NCBI RefSeq assembly: GCF_002209485.1
Contig: NZ_NJIX01000006.1
Coordinates: forward strand, 451,124-515,123
Source: Achromobacter sp. HZ34
GTDB taxonomy: Bacteria; Pseudomonadota; Gammaproteobacteria; Burkholderiales; Burkholderiaceae_B
Direction of reading: 5' to 3'
DNA length: 64,000 bases
This document shows positions 1 to 9,400 of the stretch, piece by piece (the stretch's first letter is position 1; each line of letters begins with the position of its first letter). The notes below the pieces were generated by a model that ran no database searches, had not been told where the DNA came from, and saw only the letters and a program-made list of their open reading frames with translations. The translations under genes were made by a program, and so were the position numbers.

Positions 1-292
1 GCACCGGGCCAGGGCGTTGGGGCTGGTAGGCAATCCAGTTCGAGGCGCTGTGCTAGTTGAGATTTGGTAGTCATAGAAGAATCTGATGATTTTGCCGAAG
101 TGTAACGCCTTCCGAGGCTTTATAAATGGGCAGTTTCCCGTAGGCGCCTTAGCATTATTGTTGCCAGCTTATTTCACCTAGCGGCCGCAAAGTTTGACAG
201 CGAGCTATCACTCGGGTCTTGTTAGTCGGTATTGAGCTGGCTTTGCTTCGGGCTTTGCACTTTGGGCACAGCTTGCTTCATTGCACTCGCAG
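1..292. other. no recognisable gene
   Basis: I see no convincing coding frame, RNA or repeat here. The stretch lies downstream of a decayed integrase and may be debris of an older island whose remainder is left of the window. Confidence 0.4.
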
Positions 293-1262
293 TTAGTGTG
301 AAGGCGGTCTTGCTATTGAATGGTTGGTCCCCTTACTGATTTCCCCGATTTTCAGCTTGGCGAGCTCCGACGGGGAAATCCCCCTTTGGCGGCAGGCATC
401 TTTCCAGCGAGAGGAAGCTGCTGGATGGCTTCGAAGAAGTGTTCGAAGTCGGATTGCCTCAGTGTTCCAATCGGCTTGTCACCGACCAGAGACACTAGCA
501 GGGGCATGACTGTCTGGACTTTGCGCAGCATCGCGCTGTGCTCGAGCTTTTCGTAGTACTCAAGGTAGGCCTTCGTCACCTCTGACAGGCGAGGGGTCTC
601 GGCGAACTGCGCGGCGACCGGCGTCGCGACCCTTTGCCCGTTGAAGCGCTGAAGAAGGCTCTCGTTGGTGCGGATGAGCGTGTGCCCGAACTCGAGGAGT
701 AGGGCGTCCATCTGGCGGTGGAAGAATGATTGATTTCGTAGCGGTAGAAGCGCAGGAACTCATCAAGGGGTTGCTGCAGCATCTTGATGTCGTTGGTGGC
801 CGTTGCGTCTTTGAGCGTCTGCAAGACCTCGGCATATCCTTGCCGATACTCGTGAACGTCTTCAAGGTCGTAGCCTGAGTTGGTGCGCCTGCGCTCGTCA
901 CCCGCCAAGCTGGCGGATTGATAGTGCGAGCAAATGCTCGAGATGGCAGGGGCCGTCAGGTCGTCGATGCGGATTGGCGGCCAACCCTGTTGGGCTGCAG
1001 TGGCTTTAGCCTGCTGCCGGAACTCGCGTGCCATCTTCTGTCGACGCAGTTGCCACTCACGAGTCAACTCGGCTTCACCTTGCCGGTGTCGCTCAAGCGC
1101 CGTGCGGTAGTCCTTGGTCTTCAGGGAATGAATCACCTCTTTCTTGCCTGGGTAGCAAGTCAGTAGGTCGGTCGGAATGCGCCTACGAAGGTAGTAGGTT
1201 CCGGATTTTGAGTGGCGCTGAAGGCCTGTGGGCAGGACTGGCATGGGTCGTGACTCTTCCAA
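293..1262 (-). pseudogene. broken tyrosine-recombinase (integrase) remnant
   Basis: The first half reads as the N-terminal part of a phage-type integrase: a start near MPVLPTGLQRHSKSGTYYLR followed by a basic SAM-like core-binding region. This resembles DUF6538-type integrases. The frame breaks near 724-730. Coding sense resumes as FHRQMDALLLEFGHTLIRT in the frame that ends at 352. A second shift near 385-395, at a run of five G on the coding strand, moves the continuation (ISPSELAKLKIGEISKG) to a third frame that stops at 293. The catalytic domain with its Arg, His-x-x-Arg and Tyr is missing, so the protein cannot recombine DNA. The 5' end lies about 130 bp from the att copy at 1395. That is the same geometry as the intact integrase at 24877-26076 beside its own att copy, which suggests an older neighbouring island. 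Confidence 0.75.
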
Positions 1263-1329
1263 AATTCCTGGTATAGGAAAAAGAAAAAGTCATGACCTAA
1301 GCTCTGGCCGATGTGTAGAGGCTTTGTGT

Positions 1330-1360
1330 AGAACGCGGTGTCAAAAACACCCTGCGTTCT
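1330..1360. repeat. near-perfect inverted repeat beside att copy
   Basis: AGAACGCGGTGT and ACACCCTGCGTTCT flank a short A-rich loop and pair with only a two-base bulge. The repeat lies between the start of the broken integrase and the att copy at 1395. It could be an old promoter-proximal operator or recombination arm site, or a transcription terminator. No protein is known to bind it from this sequence alone. Confidence 0.5.
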
Positions 1361-1362
1361 AC

Positions 1363-1380
1363 TGAATTCTTGAGAATTCA
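1363..1380. repeat. perfect 8-bp palindromic arms, TGAATTCT/AGAATTCA
   Basis: Two perfect 8-bp arms are separated by two bases and end 14 bp before the att core at 1395. Dyads this close to an attachment site are often bound by an integrase, excisionase or repressor; that role is inferred. Confidence 0.5.
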
Positions 1381-1394
1381 AAAGCCTACAAAAA

Positions 1395-1410
1395 TTTGGC
1401 GGAGAGGGTG
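1395..1410. repeat. left attachment-site copy (tRNA-Ser 3' end)
   Basis: tttggcggagagggtg is identical to 26251-26266, where it forms the 3' end of tRNA-Ser(CGA) including the encoded CCA. After two mismatches another four bases (attc) also match. A lone tRNA 3'-end copy facing a tRNA with an adjacent integrase is the classic mark of site-specific island integration. Confidence 0.85.
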
Positions 1411-1722
1411 TCATTCCTATCGGAATCGCAAGCCATTGAAGATGATGGGTTTTCTAAAAAAACGAAAGCCGAGATACCCCCTTTACTACCCGCAAAGATG
1501 TTGGCTTCAGTCGGAGCGCTTCGGACAAAGTCTACACACACGCTATCAGGCTTAAAATCTTGGGAACGTATTTTACGCGACCAACCATCCGTTGCTCAGG
1601 GGCAATGGATGGCTTGGCGGAATCACTGGCCCTGAGCAAATAGGGGACCTCTAGAGGTTATGGCAAAAGCAGCCCACGAATATTGACGGGTTGAGTTCAG
1701 CCAAGAGCAGTCACTAATGAGG
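1411..1722. other. island left end, nothing recognisable
   Basis: Short frames exist, including one that would start with TTG inside the att core, but none has a ribosome site or a recognisable product. The stretch may hold attachment arm sequence and degraded cargo. Confidence 0.4.
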
Positions 1723-2739
1723 TCACCCGTTACCCTTGGCGTCTTCACGAACACCGTGCGTCAATTGCTCGACCAGAGTTAGTGCTTCAGCCACAGCCTC
1801 GTGTTTGATCACCAATCTCTGCCCAGACTTATACCGCGTGTCGCCAGTTTTCCTAATGTAATCATCATCGACGATGCCCTATGTGTGGGCGAGCAGGTGA
1901 CGCTGCTGGAAAACCGTTGTCAGCTGTTCCATCTCGGCGACAGTGAGGTGCTTGTCGTATCCGTGCCCAATGGCGGCAACCCAAAGAGCTGAACCCTCGG
2001 CAAGGTTCTGAAATGCGTTGCGCCGGATTTTGGTTGTCGGTGCAACACGTGCGTGAAGCGCCTCTGCAATCCGCTGGAATGCAGTCACCACGTTTTGTAA
2101 AGCGCTCTCGACGATCAGACGGCACGTGTTTTCCGCAGTGTCCGCATCTGGAATGGAAATTTTGATAGTGTCAATGGCTTCGAGCGACTGCCGGATGCCC
2201 TGGGCCGTGAGATCGAAAACAAGCTCCGCTGCGTTTGCTCCACAAGACGGACAGAAATACGCCGCGCCGACAACGGCATACCGACATCCGCATTCAGTAC
2301 AAGTGATTTTGAGACGCATGGGCGCTGCCGCAGTATAGGGAATCAGTACATGCTGCGGTCGGCTGTCCACCCTCATGCTCATCGAGATGAATCCGCCCTT
2401 GGGCTGTCTCTGGTTGAATTTCTGCGCGTCACGGCGAAGCGCACCATCGATTGCTCCCTGAATATTCGCCAGCGCAACGTCCCGAACGTGGTTAAGCTGT
2501 TCCTGTGTCCACCACTTCTGTGCATCGGCGGTGTGGCCGCAGAATGGACAAAAAACCTCCTCGTCCCTGACCTTGTCCTTCCAGTCAGCCATCAACACCT
2601 TGAACTGAGCCAAACATTCTGGCGCGGGACACTCGCGGTCGAAGTAGTTGTCATCGTCGGCTGAGATGGAAACAGTAGATTTTTCGTTGCCAAGCTTTTC
2701 CAGTGCGCGGATTGTTTCTTCAAACATCGCCAGTCTCAT
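1723..2739 (-). pseudogene. zinc-ribbon/HEPN-like protein interrupted by an amber codon
   Basis: The open part (start chosen at MRLAMFEETIRALEKLG) has two Cys clusters that look like zinc ribbons: CPAPEC with CPFCG, then CTECG with CPSCG. It ends in RHLLAHT, which fits the HEPN RX4H motif (Arg, His, Leu, Leu, Ala, His). A TAG at 1879-1881 follows immediately. Reading on in the same frame gives 52 more sensible residues (GIVDDDYIRKTGDTRYKSGQ and onward) to a TGA at 1723-1725, which matches the usual continuation after this motif in such proteins. The gene therefore seems to be an otherwise intact frame of about 338 codons with one nonsense codon. A working truncated product, a suppressed stop or a sequencing error cannot be excluded. 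I do not know the function; RX4H HEPN proteins are often RNases in defence or toxin systems. Confidence 0.65.
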
Positions 2740-3140
2740 CCCAAAAATGTTCCCTTCCGATGCGCTGCGAGAACGCACTTCGCTTCCATCAACAGGCTAC
2801 CACTACTGGTGCGACAATTTTCTTCTGGATGGTGACATAAAAGCCCGAGCTAGAAACCATATTTTCCTGACGTTAGCTTTGAGCTGCATCGGGGATTTGT
2901 CTTTGCGGCAGGCTGCTTCCCTGTCCTTCGTCATTGCTTTTTATGTAATAGAAAAAACAATCTCAATCTATGGGATAAAGCACAAGTAGCCGAGTAAGGG
3001 AAATGAACATCAGGTCAATGCATGTAGATCAAGCCCTTCATCGACAGATGGATGAGGGTAGCGATCAGCTACACGACCCTCACATCGAATAAAAAAATAT
3101 CAACACAGGTGATCCGTTGGCATAACCAACGAGATCAACC
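2740..3140. other. intergenic region with hairpin before the gp2-like gene
   Basis: Two divergent genes share this A/T-richer stretch, so promoters for both probably lie here. A perfect 6-bp hairpin (CGTTGG-CATAA-CCAACG, 3115-3131) sits just before the ATG at 3141 and could affect its translation. I see no gene in it. Confidence 0.4.
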
Positions 3141-3770
3141 ATGTTCGATGAAAGCAGCTATGACCACGACATCAGCCGTGACCACGAGATCAAACGCCGT
3201 AAGGCTGAACAAGCCAGAGTCCGCAGGAACAGACGTACAGGTCTGGCATTCGAAGAGGACATGTTCGAAGATAGCTCACGCCATCTAATTCTCTTCCCCA
3301 CGCTGACCTACAAGAAGCGGTATCGCGAAGACGTGATGCTCGGCACGATCCAGCATCATCGAGATCGACTCTTCCGTCATATCGAAGACTACGACAGCGA
3401 ACTGCTGCATGACATTCGAGGACTGATCTGGAAGCTCGAAGAAGGCAAGCGCTCAGGCTTGCATCTGCATCTACTCGTCTTCTATCGAGGTGATCGTAGA
3501 GCTGATGTACCCATTTGCAGGATGCTCGGCGAATACTGGGAACACGACATCACGAAGGGATGGGGGGATTATTGGAATTCCAATGCCCATAAGGCCGATC
3601 TACAACATCAATGGGGCGTAGGCCTCGGGCAGGTCAATCGTCATAACGATCCGAAGCGTGACTCCCTGCGCCTCTTCATCGAAAACTACATGGCGAAGTC
3701 CAACCAAGTGCCGAAGGATCGCACCGATGACGACAAGCTGTTCGGGGTGAGGTATTTCAGCCAGCGCTAG
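3141..3770 (+). CDS. inovirus Gp2-like (YagK/YfjJ-type) protein
   Basis: This 209-aa basic protein resembles the inovirus Gp2 / YagK-YfjJ family found in filamentous-phage genomes and in satellite elements of enterobacteria and beta-proteobacteria. The central SGLHLHLLVFYRGDR has an H-x-H core like the HUH motif of rolling-circle replication proteins, and the charged N-terminus (KRRKAEQARVRRNRR) suggests nucleic-acid contact. The family is linked to element replication, but the biochemical role is not established, so this is inference. No other inovirus gene (coat protein, zot/gpI) is near, so it is an orphan. It converges on drmC with 18 bp between the stops. The ribosome site before the ATG is weak. 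Confidence 0.6.
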   Translation: MFDESSYDHDISRDHEIKRRKAEQARVRRNRRTGLAFEEDMFEDSSRHLILFPTLTYKKRYREDVMLGTIQHHRDRLFRHIEDYDSELLHDIRGLIWKLEEGKRSGLHLHLLVFYRGDRRADVPICRMLGEYWEHDITKGWGDYWNSNAHKADLQHQWGVGLGQVNRHNDPKRDSLRLFIENYMAKSNQVPKDRTDDDKLFGVRYFSQR

Positions 3771-3788
3771 TTACCACATGCAAACCGT

Positions 3789-4550
3789 TCATGCCGGTGA
3801 TACCGTCTTTGTATCGATTAATGCCTGCAAGTGTTCGTCCAGCAATTTTGGAATTTTTCCGCCTGTAATTAGAACCCCTGCCTCCATATTTAGCTCCATC
3901 GCGTGCCCCGTCAGATTCGCGCTTGTGATGAAGCACATGGTGCTGTCGGCCACAGCGACCTTGGCGTGAACTTTCCCATTTACGTATGCGGTTTTTCGTT
4001 CGCGCCAAGCGTAGAATGCCGCGCCAGGCACAAGATCTCGCATCTTGCCAATGACATCAATATTAATGCTGCCACCATGGTCTTGTGAGGATTCGAGCAA
4101 AATATTAATGCCCGTCCCCCGTTCATTAGCAGCGTTCAATGCTTGGACGATCGTGCTCACGTCGTAGGCCACAAAGCTCGTAATAAATAGGGATCTTTCA
4201 GCGGAATTAATGACCTGAAGAAGCGCCTGCTCTGTTCGGCGAGCCGATACGAAAGGCGTCGTCGGGCCAGTCCACACGAGTTCGGTGGATTGCTCCAACG
4301 CAGCTTTGGTATAGACGTGGCTGGCAGCGAGAAGCATCAACGCCAGTTCGCCCGAACCGACCTCGGTGTTTTGCCATGCGGCTGCAAGTTGCTCGACCAC
4401 GGTGCTGGCCACCGGGGTTCCCACCACGCTCGGTAACGTCGACGCAGCTTTGCTGGCTTCGGTTCGACGAATGCGTGCGGCAATGGCCTGCACCTTTTCG
4501 GGAGAAACCAGAGAAACCAATGCTGCAATGGCATCCAAGAGTTCGTCCAT
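3789..4550 (-). CDS. drmC: DISARM protein DrmC, phospholipase-D fold
   Basis: This 253-aa protein is the last gene of the DISARM operon. It shows a PLD-family HKD-type motif, HAKVAVADS, around residues 195-203, followed by ITSANLTGHAMELNMEAG, the usual Asn-containing tail of that motif. Only one clear HKD motif is visible, so an active site would need a dimer or a degenerate second half. PLD-fold proteins of this kind can be nucleases; in published DISARM systems DrmC is accessory. Its ATG lies one base beyond the drmB stop, so translation is probably coupled. It ends facing the gp2-like gene. Confidence 0.85.
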   Translation of the reverse strand: MDELLDAIAALVSLVSPEKVQAIAARIRRTEASKAASTLPSVVGTPVASTVVEQLAAAWQNTEVGSGELALMLLAASHVYTKAALEQSTELVWTGPTTPFVSARRTEQALLQVINSAERSLFITSFVAYDVSTIVQALNAANERGTGINILLESSQDHGGSINIDVIGKMRDLVPGAAFYAWRERKTAYVNGKVHAKVAVADSTMCFITSANLTGHAMELNMEAGVLITGGKIPKLLDEHLQALIDTKTVSPA

Positions 4551-4551
4551 T

Positions 4552-6417
4552 TCAGAAACCCTTGAAGAAAGCAGCGTCGGTGCGTTCGAGCGTGGGCACG
4601 AGCAGCGATCGATCCAGATAGCGGTTGCCTCGCTCGCAAGAGGTCTCCGCTACCAAACTGCACGCATGACAGGCAGCACCATGCAGGGAGCGATCCTTCT
4701 CCGGATCATGCTCCGAACAGAGTGGGTCAGAGGAGCAGATCTTCGAGCGATTCAACGCTTGCTCCAACAAGCGACCGAGGTTTTCAGGCTTGCCGAGATC
4801 GACGAGACCGCCCAAGGTGCCGTCCGAATCGGCGGCTGCCGTGTAGATTAGGATGCCTGCCTGCGGGGTATCGCCAGAAGTGTCGGCATAGATGCGTTCA
4901 CGAATGCTCGCAGCGTTGTACCCGCATTCCAGCGCCAACTCCCGAATCAGTAGATGAGAGAGCGTGTGCAGCATTGCATAACGAATGCCCGGGTAGCCCT
5001 CGTTCGGGTCGAGATGACGTGAATTGCGCCATCCCCTATGACCACCTCGGAGCATCTGGTCGACTTTCTTGACACCATCCAGAGCCTCCCACTTGACGAG
5101 CGCAGCTTCGTCGAACTGGATGAAGATTCCTTCACCATGAACCTGGTTGGCTGGCACCCAATCCGGCTTGCTGCGTGACAGGCTGGCCATCTGCGGACGC
5201 TCATTGGGGTCGCCAGACTCTTCGGGTGCTTCGACACGAGTGAAACCCAGCAGCGCATTCACCTCGCGCAAACGTTCGAGCAGCAAGACTCGACTGACAT
5301 GACCACCGAGTCCCGTTGGCGTACCGACCTTCTTGCTCATGAAGTGCGGGTAGTCCGTGGGCGGGTTGGCTTCGGTCAACACGTCCCACTCGGGCCCTTT
5401 GATGTCGGCTTCACCCACGACATCTTGTCCACCACCGGAGCGATGCGCCTCGATGGCCGACCAGATTGAGGCCACCTCATACTTGTCGATGCCTGGCAGC
5501 GCCCCGGTCTTTTTCAACGTCTTCACCGTCACCGACACCTCGGCTTCGGAATCGAGATCTTCGAAAAATTCCCAGCCATCCTGGATCAGCTGACTGAGCG
5601 GGTCTTTGGTCTGCGGAATCGCGAGCGCCGAGAGCGTGATCGGAAACCAGCTATTCGTGGCCCCCAACAGAACGGCGCGCGCTTCCTCGTCGCATTCGTT
5701 GTCGAAGTGATCCAGATGCGGATGGCGTCCTCGGCACCCTGGCAGATTCTCTTTCCCGGCTTTTCCAAAGGCGTGCGCCATACTTCTGGACGCCCCGCAG
5801 GCATCACACTTCACCCACAGGTTTTCCGTTTGCAGCGACGCGCTACTCTCGAAGAAGCGCAGCGTGCCCTTGCACGGACTGATGCCGCCATGAACGAAGT
5901 AGTGCCAAGGGAAGTCATCGAGATGGCCGTCGCGACAGGCCAACAGGAAACGTGCGGGGACGGCATCTGCGTCCTTGGCCGGTTGGTCGCCTTTGGAGCC
6001 ACGGCAGCCTTTGTGCACGAAACGGGTTCGCTCTGGCCTGAAACGGTTCTCCTTGATCTCGAACAGACCTGCATCAAAGGGCGACAGCAGGCCGCACTTC
6101 ACGCAACGCATCCAGCGCGGGAATGGCCGGACGGGAACGCCGATATTGGCCTCGGCAGACCAGACGTCGACGAGTTCATTCTTCTGGAAAGGCGGCATCC
6201 GCAGGTTTTCGACCTGCGTTCCCAGAACCTTCCGAACTGCAGCGAGCAGCCGCGCCTCCTGAATCGGCTGGCAGCGATCCTTTTCCCAGCGGTCGATACC
6301 AAGCGTCACGACGGAAAGGCTGGGCAGGTCGATCAGCGCACCGGGGCCATATGTCCACAGCAATTGGCTGGGTCGTACTTCGCCGACTGGCGTTTTGTTA
6401 TTGATGATCATGTTCAA
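4552..6417 (-). CDS. drmB: DISARM protein DrmB, DUF1998 domain
   Basis: This 621-aa protein matches the DUF1998-containing DrmB. The N-terminal half has a Cys pair (CVKCGLLSPF, residues 105-108). The C-terminal third carries the DUF1998 core: YAMLHTLSHLLIRELALECG near residue 475, and GILIYTAAADSDGTLGGLVD. A terminal Cys/His cluster (CSEHD, CHACS, SCERGNRYLDRSLL) probably binds zinc. In structural work on other DISARM systems DrmB partners the DrmA helicase in a complex that senses and is loaded on invading DNA. Its ATG overlaps the drmA stop by four bases, the expected layout for obligate partners. Confidence 0.9.
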   Translation of the reverse strand: MNMIINNKTPVGEVRPSQLLWTYGPGALIDLPSLSVVTLGIDRWEKDRCQPIQEARLLAAVRKVLGTQVENLRMPPFQKNELVDVWSAEANIGVPVRPFPRWMRCVKCGLLSPFDAGLFEIKENRFRPERTRFVHKGCRGSKGDQPAKDADAVPARFLLACRDGHLDDFPWHYFVHGGISPCKGTLRFFESSASLQTENLWVKCDACGASRSMAHAFGKAGKENLPGCRGRHPHLDHFDNECDEEARAVLLGATNSWFPITLSALAIPQTKDPLSQLIQDGWEFFEDLDSEAEVSVTVKTLKKTGALPGIDKYEVASIWSAIEAHRSGGGQDVVGEADIKGPEWDVLTEANPPTDYPHFMSKKVGTPTGLGGHVSRVLLLERLREVNALLGFTRVEAPEESGDPNERPQMASLSRSKPDWVPANQVHGEGIFIQFDEAALVKWEALDGVKKVDQMLRGGHRGWRNSRHLDPNEGYPGIRYAMLHTLSHLLIRELALECGYNAASIRERIYADTSGDTPQAGILIYTAAADSDGTLGGLVDLGKPENLGRLLEQALNRSKICSSDPLCSEHDPEKDRSLHGAACHACSLVAETSCERGNRYLDRSLLVPTLERTDAAFFKGF

Positions 6418-9400
6418 TCCTCATCCTTCGCTGCGGGACGAGGCTTCCAATCGTGATAGTCCGTGATATGGCTCGTGTTCATGATCAGACGCACGCCGGG
6501 CTCGACCTCTCGCATCGACATAGGCACGGTCCAGTTGTCCCAGGCTTGAAGTCCTGGCGACTTGATCAATGCCACGGTCTTGTCTTTTTCGGGGCCGCGC
6601 TTCTCATAGGCCAAGATCCGTCCGCCCTTGCTGACTTCTTTCGCCCATTCGTCGGCGCGCTCTTTCAGCTCGGTCTCAGCCAACTGCTTACGTGAGTTGT
6701 CTTCAGCGACATTGCCTGCGCGAGTCGCCAACACCTTGATGGCATCGACGATCTCGGCCTGATTGGACATATTTAATTGGCCAGCGCCTTCGTTCGGGCT
6801 GAACCCGTCGTTCTCCAGACGCATCAAACTCAACAACGATCCCGTCAGACCACGATCCATCGCGCGTGGCGAGAACGGCGTTACCGATTGCGCCTCGACG
6901 TGCTTATAGAAAGTGGCGTGGTAGTGCTCGAAGGTTTCGTAATGAGACAGGTCGCGTGGTCTGGCCCACGTCAGCACCGTGCAGACCAGGCCCGGGAAAG
7001 AACGCCCGACACGGCTGGTGGCCTGAATGTACTCAGCAGTTCCTTTGGGTTGCCCGTTCACGGCCATCAGGCCGAGTCGGTTTACGTCGACACCGACGGA
7101 AAGCATGTTGGTCGCCAGCACCACATCTATGGCGCGCGTGTCGCCGTCCTGCCAGCGGGTCATATACTTGCCGCTTGTTGTGTCGAACTCGGACTTGAAC
7201 TTGACCTCCAGGTTATCGAGATACTTGGGAATGTCTTGGCTTGATACTCGGGACGTCAGTTCGCGAATGTTGCTGATGCTGCGTTGTGCCAGTGCAGGGC
7301 GCTCTACCATGCTCATCTGTACGCGATAAGAACGTGTCTGCACATCGTCCTCTGCCAAGCGCTTCATGCCGCCCAGCTCACGCAAAGAGTTGAAATAGCC
7401 GACCATGGTCATGTAAGGATCAGCGGGTTCGCCAAAGTGATCGAACAGTTCCTGCGCTGCTGTCAGGAACGCGGTGTAGACGCGGATCAACATCGCGGGG
7501 CGCGAACTACCGGGTGAGCACACTCCAAGGTAACGTCGCCCCGGCTTGTCCTTGATAGATCTCTGGACTGAGAAATAGTTATCTTCCACATCCAATCCAG
7601 ATGGCGGAAAGATTGAAATTTGCCGGTTGAAAACTCCAGAAATTTGTTGCTTCGCTTTTCGCACCGTCGCCGTGGAGGCGATGACCTTGGGCTTGACCGT
7701 CTTGCCATTGAGCGTCCAGCCGCACATTTCGTCCACGGCGGTCTCATACAAGCCTACCATGGTGCCCAGCGGCCCACTGATCAGGTGGAACTCGTCCTGA
7801 ATGATCAAATCTGGCGGACGTATCGGGTTGATGGCCTTCACCTTGGAGGAAGGTTGGCCCTTGGCCGCTTGATGATTGCCATTGCAATCGGCACCCTGCC
7901 AAAGCAGTCCGTGGCGCTCGCATTCCTGCCCGACGCGACCAAAGAGCGTGCGCACTTGACCACGCCACGCCATCATGGCGAACTTGTCCACGGTGGCGAT
8001 CATCATCGTCGGTGGGCGGTGGTAAATCTCTTCGTCGACCACCAGCACCGGAATCCCCGGATGCGGCTGCTTGCTGGACTTACCCTTGGAAAAATTACAG
8101 CGACCTTTCTTGTCGCCACAGAATACGAAGGTGCGACCAGCGCCTTTGTCGACCTCGACGTCGCGTCCGGGGGCCACTTCCGAGCCGCACCACGGACAAC
8201 TAGTAAGCTGCGCGGGTGAGGCCACTCCGGCGTTGTATTTGCCGGGGTTGCGCACATCCTCAATGGCGCGGTGGCTGTCCTCGGTAGTGCCCGGCGTAAC
8301 CTTGTTGCCAACCCACAGACCGATGGTGAAGGGCTCCGTGCCGAGGGATTTGTCGCCCATGTCCAGGGCTTCACGTCGCAATACTTCCATGGCACAAATC
8401 AATGCCGTGGCACGCTGGAACTGTTGCAGCGTCAGCAGGCGCAGCGTGTAGCGCATGATCACGGCTAAACCGCGCGAGCTGTCGAACCCGCCGAGATTGC
8501 CCTGCATGCGTCGAATGGCCATGGTGAAGGCGGCCACGCCTAAATAGGCTTCGGTTTTGCCACCACCGGTGGGGAACCAAAGCAGATCGGCATAGGCCTC
8601 GACGGGCTGGACGCGATCCGGGTGACTCGGGTCTGCCAGTGATGGGATCGAGAGCAGCAGGAACGCCAATTGGAATGGACGCCAGCTGCGGTTCTTCAGC
8701 ACATCGAACTTGTCGATGGTGACATCCTCGCCCCGGCGCATGGCCAGCGCGTATTGGCTGCGCACGCGTTGCGTGGCCATCGCTTTGTTGGCGAAGCGAA
8801 AGGCCGCCAGCGCTTTCTCATTGGTTTTCAGTGTATCGATACCCTGCTGCAGACGGGTGTGGATTTCCTGGCAGCGGTCCATCGCTTGTTGCGACTGGGG
8901 GTCGTAGCCGGTCACTTCGGCCCCGACGCGAGCGCGCTGCTCATTGATCCATGCAGCGTAGTCCTTGGTCAGCATGCTCAAGGCGTCGACCAGTGGGTCG
9001 ATCTCCAAAGTCGCCAAGCGCTGCATGTCGAGCAGGCCGCTGCTGACCATCTCGCGCATCGCCGGGCGATCGCTTGGATCAAGACCGGGCGTCTCTGTCA
9101 CCTGCACCTCGTATTGTGGCATCACCGTGGTGCGCACCTCGGTTGCCAGCGTCACGTCGTCTGCGGTTTCGGCATGGACGGCAACGCCATGGCCCACGGC
9201 GAATTCGACGCGGTTGCGGTAAATCATCTCCAGCGCTTCACGTTCGGGGTCCATGCCGTTGGCGTCCAGCACCGGCCGGCGCCGGAAGATGGCGCGTTTG
9301 AAAGCACTCTTCTCCGCGCGAACAATTAGCTCGGGTTGAAAGACCCAAGATGAATCTTTGTTGGTGTCTTTTTCATGGATCTCATTAGTGTTGACTAGAA

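Noticed and set aside
1396..1635. A 79-aa frame starting with TTG in the att core
   Set aside because: No ribosome site, no recognisable product, and the start lies in a recombination site.
2648..2989. A 113-aa plus-strand frame overlapping the zinc-ribbon gene
   Set aside because: Much of it is antisense to a gene with clear zinc motifs; the rest is A/T-rich intergenic sequence without a start signal.
5707..6456. A 249-aa plus-strand frame inside drmB
   Set aside because: It lies wholly within drmB, whose Cys clusters and DUF1998 motifs are convincing; the antisense product shows no family features.
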